From the NCBI GenBank assembly GCA_020848745.1, contig JADLHM010000058.1:1-42474 (forward strand): a stretch of DNA of 42,474 nt. The letters run 5' to 3'. The translations under genes and the position numbers were made by a program. The notes beneath the pieces were generated by a model that made no database searches, was not told the DNA's origin, and saw only the letters and a program-made list of their open reading frames with translations. This DNA is from Deltaproteobacteria bacterium. GTDB taxonomy: Bacteria; Desulfobacterota; Binatia; UTPRO1. Below are positions 1 to 6,059 of the stretch, one piece after another; within the stretch, counting starts at the first letter, position 1; the number at the start of each line of letters is the position of its first letter.

Positions 1-530
1 AGCTTCGCCATCGGGATGCCGCGGCGCTCGGCGACGGCGAAGTACATCGCGAGGATGATGCTCGCCGAGCAGTTGACGGTCATCGAGGTGGTGACCTCGT
101 CGAGCGCGATGCCGTCGAAGAGCTCGGTCATGTCGTCGATGGTCGAGACCGCCGTGCCCTCACGCCCGACCTCGCCGAGCGAGCGCTCGTGGTCGGCGTC
201 GTAGCCCATGAGGGTCGGCATGTCGAAAGCGGTCGAGAGACCCGTTTGCCCCTGCGCGAGGAGGAACTTGAAGCGCTCGTTGGTGTCGCGCGGCGTCCCG
301 AAACCGGCGAACTGCCGCATCGTCCACGAGCGGCCGCGGTACATCGTCGGGTAGACGCCCCGCGTGTAGGGGAACTCGCCGGGCCTGCCGATGTCGGCGG
401 ACGTGTCGCGGCCCGCGAGATCGTCCGGCGCGTAGCACTCCTTGATCTCCATGTCGGAGACCGTCGAGAAGCGGCGCGCGGTCTCTTTCGACGCGGACCC
501 CGGCGGGACGAATCGTGGTTGTGCGCTCAT
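1..530 (-). CDS. Methylmalonyl-CoA mutase, large (catalytic) subunit, N-terminal part
   Basis: Partial gene; its 3' part lies beyond the left edge. The 176 visible codons begin [11 protein letters not shown] and contain the TIM-barrel entry of the acyl-CoA mutase family: [20 protein letters not shown], then [20 protein letters not shown], then [18 protein letters not shown]. These are hallmark stretches of methylmalonyl-CoA mutase, which interconverts (R)-methylmalonyl-CoA and succinyl-CoA with adenosylcobalamin in the cytoplasm (propionate and odd-chain catabolism). The cobalamin-binding domain, if fused, would be off-window, so the one-chain and two-chain forms cannot be told apart. Close relatives such as isobutyryl-CoA mutase share this region, so substrate is inferred. 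The ATG at 530 is the first start in frame ahead of the conserved block. Confidence 0.9.
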   Translation of the reverse strand, partial: MSAQPRFVPPGSASKETARRFSTVSDMEIKECYAPDDLAGRDTSADIGRPGEFPYTRGVYPTMYRGRSWTMRQFAGFGTPRDTNERFKFLLAQGQTGLSTAFDMPTLMGYDADHERSLGEVGREGTAVSTIDDMTELFDGIALDEVTTSMTVNCSASIILAMYFAVAERRGIPMAK

Positions 531-595
531 GGCAGTCTCCGGGTTCCGTCGACGGTCTTATCGCGATCGCCGCCGCCAGTGCGAGCGGCGTTTCG

Positions 596-904
596 TCAGG
601 GCTCGAGCGGCCGGGAGCCGCGCGCGCCCGGCGACACGCGGCGCCGCCGCCGGAAGTCGACGTCGATCACACGGGCGCGCGGCAGGCGCGGACGCGGGGT
701 GCGATGCGAGATGAGCTTCGCCGCGACCGGCACCCATTCCTCGGGCACGAGGATGCGGATGGTGCCGAGGCTGCCGGTGCGGACCGGATCCATCTCGAAG
801 CGCCGGCTCTCCAGCAGGCACGGAATGCCCTGGTGCTCGAGGAATCCTTTGACGAGGTGCGCTTCGGGCTCGAATGCCGTGGCGTGGCAGACTTTCCAGG
901 GCAT
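596..904 (-). CDS. DUF2007-like small protein (putative signal-transducing family)
   Basis: 102 aa, cytoplasmic. The N-terminal half, VCHATAFEPEAHLVKGFLEH followed by QGIPCLLESRR, matches the ferredoxin-like DUF2007 pattern, in which residues near 'AxxVKGFLExxGI' are conserved. Molecular function in the family is not established. The C-terminal tail (from about residue 70) is Arg/Pro-rich and looks unstructured. It lies head to head with the dsbA-like gene at 1014, sharing a 109-base spacer. The ATG at 904 has no good Shine-Dalgarno next to it: an AAGGAGG lies about 25 bases upstream, too far to serve it. Family assignment is by pattern only. Confidence 0.75.
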   Translation of the reverse strand: MPWKVCHATAFEPEAHLVKGFLEHQGIPCLLESRRFEMDPVRTGSLGTIRILVPEEWVPVAAKLISHRTPRPRLPRARVIDVDFRRRRRVSPGARGSRPLEP

Positions 905-917
905 GACGGGACTTTTC

Positions 918-946
918 CGTATAGATGATCCTCCTTGTCATGCCAA
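918..946 (-). promoter_or_regulatory. Candidate sigma70-type promoter for the DUF2007-like gene
   Basis: On the minus strand a TTGGCA (-35 like, 946-941) and TATACG (-10 like, 923-918) are separated by 17 bases. Transcription would start about 7 bases before the ATG at 904, giving a nearly leaderless message. The -35 overlaps an inverted repeat ATGCC-AA-GGCAT (940-951) that could be an operator. The spacer is AT-richer than its surroundings. Weak evidence, motif only. Confidence 0.35.
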
Positions 947-1013
947 GGCATACTTGACGGTCGCACCAAACGCGGGCAAGCGGAAGCCCAACCAAATCCA
1001 CAGGAGGCACCGC

Positions 1014-1865
1014 ATGAACCGATTGGCACCGCGTTTCGCATTGGCCGGCCTGCTCGTCGTGGCGAGCGCCAGCGTGGCGCTCGCCCAGAGCGAGGACGCG
1101 CTGATCAAGTATTTCCGCAAGAAGAACAACCTCCCCCCCACCGCCGCCGTCACCGTCCAGGGCCTGAAGGACTCGGCCAACTTCAAGGGATCGAAGGAAG
1201 GCACGCTCAACATCGCGGGCCCGCAGGGCAACAAGGCGCTCAACTTCATCGCGTCGCCCGACCTCAAGTATGTCGTCGTGGGCGAGGTGGTGGACACCAC
1301 GGTCGATCCGTCGAAGGCCGTGATGGCGAAGATCAACCTCCAGGGCGAGCCGTTCAAGGGCGCGAAGGACGCCAAGGTCACGATCGTCGAATACTCTGAG
1401 TTCCAGTGCCCGTTCTGCAAGCGCGGCTTCGACACCATCGAGAACCAGGTGCTGAAGCAGTACGAGGGGAAGGTGAAGTTCTACTTCAAGAGCTTCCCGC
1501 TGCCGTTCCACCCGTGGGCGATGCCGGCCTCGATCGCCGCCGAGTGCGCAAAGAGTCAGAAGGCCGAAGCGTTCTGGAAGGTCTACGAGTCGTTCTTCAA
1601 CCACCAGTCGGAGATCAATCCGCAGAACGTGAAGGACAAGGCGGCGGAGTACCTGAAGGACACCGGCATCGACATGGCCAAGTGGAACACCTGCTTCGAC
1701 AACAAGGAGACGGCGGCGAAGGTGAACAAGGAGCACGACGAAGGCGCGGCCCTCGGCGTCACGGGCACGCCGGCCTTCTTCATCAACGGCCGCATGCTGG
1801 TGGGGGCGCAGCCGTTCGAGCAGTTCAAGAACGTGATCGACGACGAGCTCGCCGCGGCGAAGTAG
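1014..1865 (+). CDS. DsbA-family periplasmic thiol-disulfide oxidoreductase
   Basis: 283 aa. An N-terminal signal peptide (NRLAPRF, a hydrophobic run, then ASVALAQ at about residue 25) targets it to the periplasm. Residues about 26-110 form a family-specific N-terminal extension. The thioredoxin fold follows, with redox motif C132-P-F-C135 and a cis-proline loop TGTPAFFING near residue 250. This layout fits DsbA-like disulfide oxidoreductases of the BdbD/DsbG-like, one-domain thioredoxin_4 type. It probably forms or isomerises disulfides in exported proteins. The ATG at 1014 follows an AGGAGG at 1002-1007. In-frame codons run back to about 189 but are not conserved and precede the signal peptide. 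A strong terminator follows. A 31-base copy of its 3' end recurs at 3141-3171. Confidence 0.9.
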   Translation: MNRLAPRFALAGLLVVASASVALAQSEDALIKYFRKKNNLPPTAAVTVQGLKDSANFKGSKEGTLNIAGPQGNKALNFIASPDLKYVVVGEVVDTTVDPSKAVMAKINLQGEPFKGAKDAKVTIVEYSEFQCPFCKRGFDTIENQVLKQYEGKVKFYFKSFPLPFHPWAMPASIAAECAKSQKAEAFWKVYESFFNHQSEINPQNVKDKAAEYLKDTGIDMAKWNTCFDNKETAAKVNKEHDEGAALGVTGTPAFFINGRMLVGAQPFEQFKNVIDDELAAAK

Positions 1866-1885
1866 TCGCTACCTTTTCCGATCCG

Positions 1886-1924
1886 GGCGCCGCCTGCCTC
1901 GTGCAGGTGGCGCCTTCCCTTTTT
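1886..1924 (+). terminator. Rho-independent terminator of the dsbA-like gene
   Basis: A 12-bp GC-rich stem (1886-1897 pairing with 1903-1914, one G-T pair) with a short loop is followed by TTCCCTTTTT. It begins 20 bases after the stop codon. A variant with the same design, but different stem bases, follows the duplicated dsbA end at 3188-3225. Confidence 0.85.
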
Positions 1925-1958
1925 GCGGTACAGGAAGACCGCGCGTAATGGCGCCGCT

Positions 1959-2080
1959 GCGGGGTGCGGGAGACCGGCTCGCTGGCTCCGCAGATCCTCG
2001 ACTCCGCACCGTTCAAGGGCACCATGCGCAGGGCCGCGTAGCGGATCTAGTCGCCTGCGAGCCGGTCTCCCGCACCCCGC
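1959..2080. repeat. Hairpin element copy A (122 bp, 23-bp perfect arms)
   Basis: Arms 1959-1981 and 2058-2080 are perfect inverted repeats of 23 bp. Weaker pairing extends outward to about 1950 and 2090. Inside lies an imperfect second stem, AGATCC (1992-1997) with GGATCT (2043-2048), and an apical segment containing GTTCAAGGGCACCATGCGCA. The interval 1981-2058 is about 95% identical to inverted copy C (3528-3645, compared after reverse complementing), while the outer arms differ between copies yet stay complementary. Noncoding by appearance. It lies just downstream of the dsbA terminator. Nature unknown: a structured RNA, a palindromic mobile element, or a single-strand DNA structure are all possible. 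Confidence 0.8.
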
Positions 2081-2090
2081 CGAAGCGCCG

Positions 2091-2195
2091 CTGCGCGATC
2101 TGGAACAGCCAGCAGCGGACCGTCGGTGTGCGACCGGCTGTGCGCCGCGCAGCATCACCACGACTGCGCCGCCGAAGCTCGTGCTTTCGTGGTCC
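2091..2195. repeat. Conserved tail following hairpin A
   Basis: Starts with CTGCGCGATCTG (2091-2102) and ends around GCTCGTGCTTTCG (2177-2189). The same two blocks recur after hairpin B (3392-3403 and 3480-3492) at nearly the same spacing, 86 versus 88 bases. The intervening sequence aligns loosely, including CGCCGCCGA just before the second block. No convincing reading frame is conserved across both copies. This shows that the hairpin and about 100 bases downstream form one homologous unit. Confidence 0.6.
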
Positions 2196-2256
2196 GAGCG
2201 CGCACGTCGCGCCGCGGCGACCCGTCGGCAGCGTGGCGGCTTGCAGTGCGCCACTC

Positions 2257-2277
2257 ATGGTGACACTGTGTCACCAT
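2257..2277 (+). promoter_or_regulatory. Palindromic operator over the antitoxin start codon
   Basis: Perfect inverted repeat: half-sites ATGGTGACA (2257-2265) and TGTCACCAT (2269-2277) around CTG. The last bases of the right half are the first two of the antitoxin ATG at 2276. Toxin-antitoxin operons are usually autorepressed through such palindromes (established for VapBC and Phd/Doc systems). A weak TTGCAG at 2241-2246 would be a -35, with the -10 inside the palindrome, placing the transcript start at or next to the ATG. That would make a leaderless message, consistent with no Shine-Dalgarno being visible. Confidence 0.7.
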
Positions 2278-2530
2278 GACGAGGAAGGGGTCGATCACCA
2301 TCAAGGATCTGCACGCGCAGACGGGAGCGCACGTGCGGCGGGCCGGCCGCGGGCGGGCGCCGGTGCCGGTGACCGATCGTGGGAAGGTCGTCGCCGCACT
2401 GGTCCCCCCGACGTTGCTCCCGACGGGCCGCCGGCGGCGCACCGTGCTGGCGGAGTACGCCACGTGGCTGTCGCGCGAGCCGGCGACCCGGGTGCTCGAC
2501 GATCTCGACGCCGTACGCGGCGAGCGCTGA
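2276..2530 (+). CDS. Phd/YefM-type antitoxin (VapB-like)
   Basis: 84 aa. The N-terminus, ITIKDLHAQTGAHVRRAGRG then VPVTDRGKVVAALVPP, is the classic prevent-host-death fold: a short DNA-binding and dimerisation domain with the conserved 'VTDRGxxVAxLxP' strand. The C-terminal 35 residues (acidic/arginine-rich, ending DDLDAVRGER) would wrap and block the toxin. It is encoded just ahead of, and 2 bases apart from, the PIN-domain toxin gene. Start: ATG 2276 is the only start giving the full domain, and it lies inside the palindromic operator. The pair sits in only one of the two tandem versions of the dsbA-glpX intergenic region, so it looks like an acquired cassette. Confidence 0.85.
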   Translation: MTRKGSITIKDLHAQTGAHVRRAGRGRAPVPVTDRGKVVAALVPPTLLPTGRRRRTVLAEYATWLSREPATRVLDDLDAVRGER

Positions 2531-2532
2531 CG

Positions 2533-2967
2533 ATGCTCTTCTGCGACACGTCGACGCTCGCGAAATACTATGTGGCCGAGCCGGAATCCGAGGCGGTCCG
2601 CGCTCGGCTCGACGCCGAGGATCGCGTGCTGCTCTCCGAGCTCGCGCGGGCCGAGCTCATGGGCGTGTTCCACCGGCAGCTCCGCGAGCGCCGATGGGAT
2701 CGGAGCGCGTTCCAGACCGTCGTGCGGCAGTGGTCGACCGACGACGCCGGCGGCTACTGGACGTGGCTCCCACTCGATGCCGAGATCGTCGAGCAGGTCG
2801 TGCGGGTGTACGCCACGCTGCCGGACGACGTCTTCTTGCGGACGGCCGACTGCCTGCACCTGATCACGGCGCTCCGCCATGGGTTCTCGGAGATCCACAC
2901 CCACGACGCCCAGCAGCGCGCGGGAGCCGGTGCGCTCGGCCTGACCGCGATCGCGATCTCCGCGTAG
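2533..2967 (+). CDS. PIN-domain ribonuclease toxin (VapC-like)
   Basis: 144 aa. It begins MLFCDTSTLAKYYVAEPES, the first PIN-domain strand with the catalytic Asp (D5) and the D-T-S/N-x-L-x-K pattern. A conserved acidic residue follows in ELARAELMGV (residues about 36-45), and the C-terminal TADCLHLITALRHG and THDAQQ supply the remaining acidic ligands. PIN toxins cleave RNA with Mg2+ or Mn2+, commonly initiator tRNA or rRNA; the target here is unknown. The ATG at 2533 follows the antitoxin stop by 2 bases (translational coupling likely). All catalytic acids are visible, so the toxin looks intact. Confidence 0.88.
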   Translation: MLFCDTSTLAKYYVAEPESEAVRARLDAEDRVLLSELARAELMGVFHRQLRERRWDRSAFQTVVRQWSTDDAGGYWTWLPLDAEIVEQVVRVYATLPDDVFLRTADCLHLITALRHGFSEIHTHDAQQRAGAGALGLTAIAISA

Positions 2968-3075
2968 ACGACCGCACCTGCAGCAGGCGCCCTATTTGCG
3001 AGCGGAGATTCAACCAATGAAACCCCGCCACGCAGCGACCGAAGTGCATCGCGACTCGGCGACTCGGAACGACGA
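2968..3075. other. Spacer after the toxin gene with resumed intergenic homology
   Basis: No gene seen. At 3022-3040 the sequence ACCCCGCC-A-CGCAGCG-A-CC matches 3639-3657 at 17 of 19 positions, so homology between the two tandem intergenic versions resumes here after the vapBC segment. The following GCGACTCGGCGACTCGG also loosely matches the bases ahead of the glpX stop at 3670-3690. This suggests that the toxin-antitoxin pair and the inverted hairpin C occupy the same slot. Confidence 0.5.
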
Positions 3076-3142
3076 TCAGTATTCGGGCTTGAAGTCGAAA
3101 GTGGTGCGTCGTCTCGAGGTAGCGCACCGTGCGGGTCTGGGA
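3076..3142 (-). pseudogene. Duplicated 3' end of glpX (about 22 codons)
   Basis: 67 bases match the last 66 bases of glpX (3692-3757) with a single inserted A (CGAAAG instead of CGAAG), same orientation. Strong similarity begins exactly at the glpX stop codon and ends at TCTGGGA, where it runs straight into a copy of the dsbA 3' end, sharing the bases GA at the junction. It cannot encode a functional protein. Confidence 0.9.
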
Positions 3143-3171
3143 TCGACGACGAGCTCGCCGCGGCGAAGTAG
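3141..3171 (+). pseudogene. Duplicated 3' end of the dsbA-like gene (10 codons)
   Basis: 31 bases identical to 1835-1865, ending on the TAG stop. Similarity drops sharply right after the stop, although a terminator of the same design follows. Together with the glpX fragment this marks the junction of two tandem versions of the dsbA-glpX interval. Confidence 0.9.
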
Positions 3172-3187
3172 TCCTCCGTTGCATCGA

Positions 3188-3225
3188 AAGGCGCCGCCCT
3201 CGCGCGGGCGGCGCCTTTTCTTTGG
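3188..3225 (+). terminator. Terminator after the duplicated dsbA end
   Basis: Perfect stem GGCGCCGCCC (3190-3199) with GGGCGGCGCC (3206-3215), extended by AAA/TTT, then TTTTCTTT. It is equivalent in position to the terminator at 1886-1924, but the lower stem sequence differs with pairing kept. Confidence 0.85.
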
Positions 3226-3267
3226 TGCCGACCAAACGGACCGCGCGCAGGGGCGGTGCCACGGGGC

Positions 3268-3375
3268 GCGGGGGAGCGGCTCGCTGGCTCCGCAGATGGC
3301 ACGCCCATCCCGCTCAAGGATCACCATGCGCATGGCCGCGTGTGCCATCTAGTCGCCTGCGAGTCGCTCCCCCGC
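3268..3375. repeat. Hairpin element copy B (108 bp)
   Basis: Outer arms 3268-3283 and 3360-3375 pair over 16 bp with one G-T. The inner stem AGATGGCAC (3294-3302) pairs perfectly with GTGCCATCT (3342-3350), where copy A has AGATCC/GGATCT: both sides changed together. The shared middle reads CTCGCTGGCTCCGCAGAT on the left and ATCTAGTCGCCTGCGAG on the right. The apical part keeps TCAAGG and CACCATGCGCA. B is the positional equivalent of A in the second intergenic version. Confidence 0.8.
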
Positions 3376-3391
3376 AGCCCTCGACAACGAG

Positions 3392-3500
3392 CTGCGCGAT
3401 CTGTTTCTCCCGCCGACGGCAAGCCGACGGTGCGTGGCTGGCCGGCGACATCGCTGCAGCTTACGACGTCGCCGCCGATGCTCGTGCTTTCGAGGGCCGA
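3392..3500. repeat. Conserved tail following hairpin B
   Basis: Carries CTGCGCGATCTG (3392-3403) and GCTCGTGCTTTCG (3480-3492), as after hairpin A, with loosely similar sequence between. A 16-base imperfect palindrome around CCTTGCGCAGG lies just downstream (about 3505-3520). No gene recognised. Confidence 0.6.
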
Positions 3501-3527
3501 AGACACCTTGCGCAGGGTCGCTACTGA

Positions 3528-3645
3528 GCGGGGTGGGGCGGCGCTTCGCAGGCGACTAGATCCGCTACGCGGCCCTGCGCACGGTGCCCTTGAACGCCAC
3601 GGAGTCGAGGATCTGCGGAGCCAGCGAAGCGCCGCCCCACCCCGC
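3528..3645. repeat. Hairpin element copy C, inverted (118 bp, 22-bp perfect arms)
   Basis: Arms 3528-3549 and 3624-3645 are perfect 22-bp inverted repeats. The reverse complement of the interior matches copy A's interior at all but about four positions, yet the arms are different from A's (both share the GCGGGGTG outer end, then diverge). It occupies the slot that holds vapBC in the first version. A further small palindrome, GCAGCGG-CC-CCGCTGC, lies at 3649-3664. Confidence 0.8.
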
Positions 3646-3691
3646 CGCGCAGCGGCCCCGCTGCACCACGCCTCAGCGACCCGCGAGAGGG

Positions 3692-4642
3692 TCAGTATTC
3701 GGGCTTGAAGTCGAAGTGGTGCGTCGTCTCGAGGTAGCGCACCGTGCGGGTCTGGGAGCGCATGACGACCGAGTTCGTCTTCGCCCCGCCGCGGAAGAAG
3801 CGCACGCCCTGGAGGAAATCGCCGGTCGTCACGCCGGTCGCCGCGAACATCACGTCACCGCGCACGAGATCGTCGATCTTGTAAACCTGCTGCAGATCCG
3901 TGAGCCCCGCCGCGTAGCAGCGGTCGCGCTCGTCGTGGGTGAGCGGCGCGAGCCTGGCCTGCATGTCGCCGCCCGCGCAGCGCAACGCCGCGGCCGCGAG
4001 CACGCCCTGATGACCGCCGCCGACGCCGATCAACAGATCGATCCCCGACTCGGGGCGCGTCGTCGCGAGCGCCGCCGAGAGATCGCCGGCGCCGAGCAGC
4101 TTGATGCGCGCCCCCGCCTGTCGGACCTCGCGGATGAGCTTCGCGTGGCGGGGCCGCTCGAGCACGACGACCGTCAAGTCCTCGACGTACACGCCCTTCG
4201 CCTCGGCGAGCGCGTGCAGGTTGTCCTGCGGCGCGCGCGTGATGTCGATCACGCCCCGCCCTTCCGGCCCGACGGCGACCTTCTCCATGTAGGCGTCGGG
4301 GCACTGGAAGAAGACGCCGGGCTCGGCGATCGCGATGATCGAGAGCGCCCCGGGCCCGCCCGTCGCGGTGATGCTGGCCCCTTCGAGCGCGTCGAGCGCG
4401 ACCTCGGTCGTGATCTCGCCACCGCCGATCTTCTCGCCGACGTAGAGGGCCTTCGTCTGCTCCTGTGTGCCCTCGCCGATCACGACCGTGCCGCCGACGG
4501 CGATCGCGTTGAACGCGCGCCGCATGGCCTCGACCGCGGCCTGATCGGCCCCCGCCTCGTCGCCGCGCCCCATGAAGCGCGCCGACGCGAGTGCCGCCGC
4601 CTCCGTGACCCGAGCCACCTCGAGCGCCAGGTTGCGGTCCAT
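3692..4642 (-). CDS. glpX: Class II fructose-1,6-bisphosphatase
   Basis: 316 aa, close to the usual GlpX length. It hydrolyses fructose 1,6-bisphosphate to fructose 6-phosphate in gluconeogenesis, cytoplasmic. It has the Li+-sensitive phosphatase fold: GGTVVIGEGTQEQTKALYVG (about residues 49-68), the metal/phosphate segment VALDALEGASITATGGPGAL (about 81-100), and the sugar-binding IGVGGGHQGVLAAAAL. The C-terminal VRYLETTHHFDF is typical of the family. The ATG overlaps the hom stop by one base (TGATG), so the two are co-transcribed and probably coupled. Some GlpX enzymes also act on sedoheptulose bisphosphate; this cannot be judged here. A copy of its last 22 codons lies at 3076-3142. Confidence 0.95.
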   Translation of the reverse strand: MDRNLALEVARVTEAAALASARFMGRGDEAGADQAAVEAMRRAFNAIAVGGTVVIGEGTQEQTKALYVGEKIGGGEITTEVALDALEGASITATGGPGALSIIAIAEPGVFFQCPDAYMEKVAVGPEGRGVIDITRAPQDNLHALAEAKGVYVEDLTVVVLERPRHAKLIREVRQAGARIKLLGAGDLSAALATTRPESGIDLLIGVGGGHQGVLAAAALRCAGGDMQARLAPLTHDERDRCYAAGLTDLQQVYKIDDLVRGDVMFAATGVTTGDFLQGVRFFRGGAKTNSVVMRSQTRTVRYLETTHHFDFKPEY

Positions 4643-5991
4643 CAGGCTCCTCCGAGGTCGTCGGCGATGCGCAGGCAGATCGGCGTGCCCTGCGTGCCGG
4701 CCAGGCGCCCGATGCGGCCGAGCGCCGTCTGCAGATCCCGCTCGCGCGCCTCGTGCGTACGGATCACGACGGGCACCGTCCCGCCGGCGCTGCGCTCCTT
4801 CTGGATCACGGTCGCGATACTAATCCCGTGTCGTCCGAGGATGGAAGCGAGGTTTCCGAGGACGCCCGGCCGATCGCGCACCATGATGCGCAGGTAATAC
4901 GCCGTACGGAGATCCCCCATCGGGATGCGCTTCGGACGCCGGAGCGCGGGGATGCCGAGCGGCGGGACGCGCGCCGACGTGTCCTGGAGGCGGTTGCGCG
5001 CGATCTCGATCAGGTCCGCGACGACGGCGGTCGCGGTCGGCATCATGCCCGCGCCGAGGCCGTAGTACATGCTCGAGCCGAGCGCCTCACCCTCGACGTA
5101 GATCGCGTTGAAGGCGCCGCGTACGCCCGCGAGCACGTGCGCCGCCGGCACCAGCGTCGGATGCACACGCGCCGCCACGTCGTCCCCGTGCATCGACCCG
5201 ATCGCGAGGAGCTTGATCTCGTAGCCGAGCTCGCGCGCGTAGCCGACGTCCATCTGCGCCACGCGCCGGATGCCCTCGGTGTGCACGTCCCTCAAGTGCA
5301 GCTCGGCGCCGAACGCGAGCGCGCTCAGGATGACGAGCTTGTGCGCGGAGTCGATGCCGTCGATGTCGAAGCTCGGGTCGGCCTCGGCGAGGCCGCGCGC
5401 CTGCGCCTCCCGCAACACGTCCTCGAACTGCGCGCCCTCCGCGCTCATCTTCGAGAGGATGTAGTTGCAGGTGCCGTTCACGATGCCGCGGACGGCGACG
5501 GTACGGTCGGCGACGACGCCGTCGCGCAGCACCCGCACGATCGGGATGCCGCCGCCGACGCTCGCCTCGAAGCCGATGTCGACGCGCTGCCGGGCCGCCG
5601 CGCCGAAGATCTCGCGGCCGTGCACGGCGAGAAGCGCCTTGTTGGCGGTGACGATGCTCTTGCCGCGTCCGATGGCGCCGAGGACGAACCGCCGCGCCGG
5701 CTCGTAGCCGCCCATGAGCTCGATCACGACATCGACGTCGTCCGCTTCGTAGACGCGCCGCGCGTCGGGCACCAGCATGCCCTTGGGCAGGCGCACGCCG
5801 CGGTCGCGCCGGGTGTCGAGGTCGGCGATGCGCACCAGGCGCAAACGCGCGCCGAGCATCGCGTCGATCGCCGCGCGCCGGCGCTGCAGGAGCTTCACGA
5901 CCCCGGTGCCGATCGTCCCGAAGCCGATGAGGCCGGCGCGGATCTCGCGATCCGCGGGCCGGATGCTCGCCAGGCGCTTGCTGCTACCCAT
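4642..5991 (-). CDS. hom: Homoserine dehydrogenase
   Basis: 449 aa. Reduces aspartate semialdehyde to homoserine for threonine and methionine synthesis. Order: NAD(P)-binding Rossmann domain with GLIGFGTIGTGVVKLL (about residues 20-35), the ELMGGYEPARRFVLGAIGRG and VTANKALLA segments, the catalytic domain with GIVNGTCNYILSKM and the conserved Asp/Lys region DPSFDIDGIDSAHKL and GYEIKLLAIG, and a C-terminal ACT domain (LRIMVRDRPGVLGNLASILG) that usually gives threonine feedback control. ATG 5991 is chosen because the NAD motif begins about 20 residues later; frames further upstream run into the neighbouring intergenic region. It forms a two-gene operon with glpX. Confidence 0.95.
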   Translation of the reverse strand: MGSSKRLASIRPADREIRAGLIGFGTIGTGVVKLLQRRRAAIDAMLGARLRLVRIADLDTRRDRGVRLPKGMLVPDARRVYEADDVDVVIELMGGYEPARRFVLGAIGRGKSIVTANKALLAVHGREIFGAAARQRVDIGFEASVGGGIPIVRVLRDGVVADRTVAVRGIVNGTCNYILSKMSAEGAQFEDVLREAQARGLAEADPSFDIDGIDSAHKLVILSALAFGAELHLRDVHTEGIRRVAQMDVGYARELGYEIKLLAIGSMHGDDVAARVHPTLVPAAHVLAGVRGAFNAIYVEGEALGSSMYYGLGAGMMPTATAVVADLIEIARNRLQDTSARVPPLGIPALRRPKRIPMGDLRTAYYLRIMVRDRPGVLGNLASILGRHGISIATVIQKERSAGGTVPVVIRTHEARERDLQTALGRIGRLAGTQGTPICLRIADDLGGA

Positions 5992-6059
5992 GGGCCACGC
6001 GCGCGTCGAAGCCGGCGGTGATGCGGGGAAATTCCATCCGGACCGCGACGTCCCGGAGC

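Noticed and set aside
1959-3645. Integron attC sites
   Set aside because: The hairpins lack GTTRRRY/RYYYAAC cores, there is no integrase, and vapBC alone is not evidence for an integron.
1959-3645. Retron msr/msd or diversity-generating element
   Set aside because: No reverse transcriptase and no adenine-specific variation between copies.
3129-3708. Open frames crossing the hairpin B-C region
   Set aside because: None is shared between copies A, B and C, and all run through perfect inverted repeats and dead gene ends.
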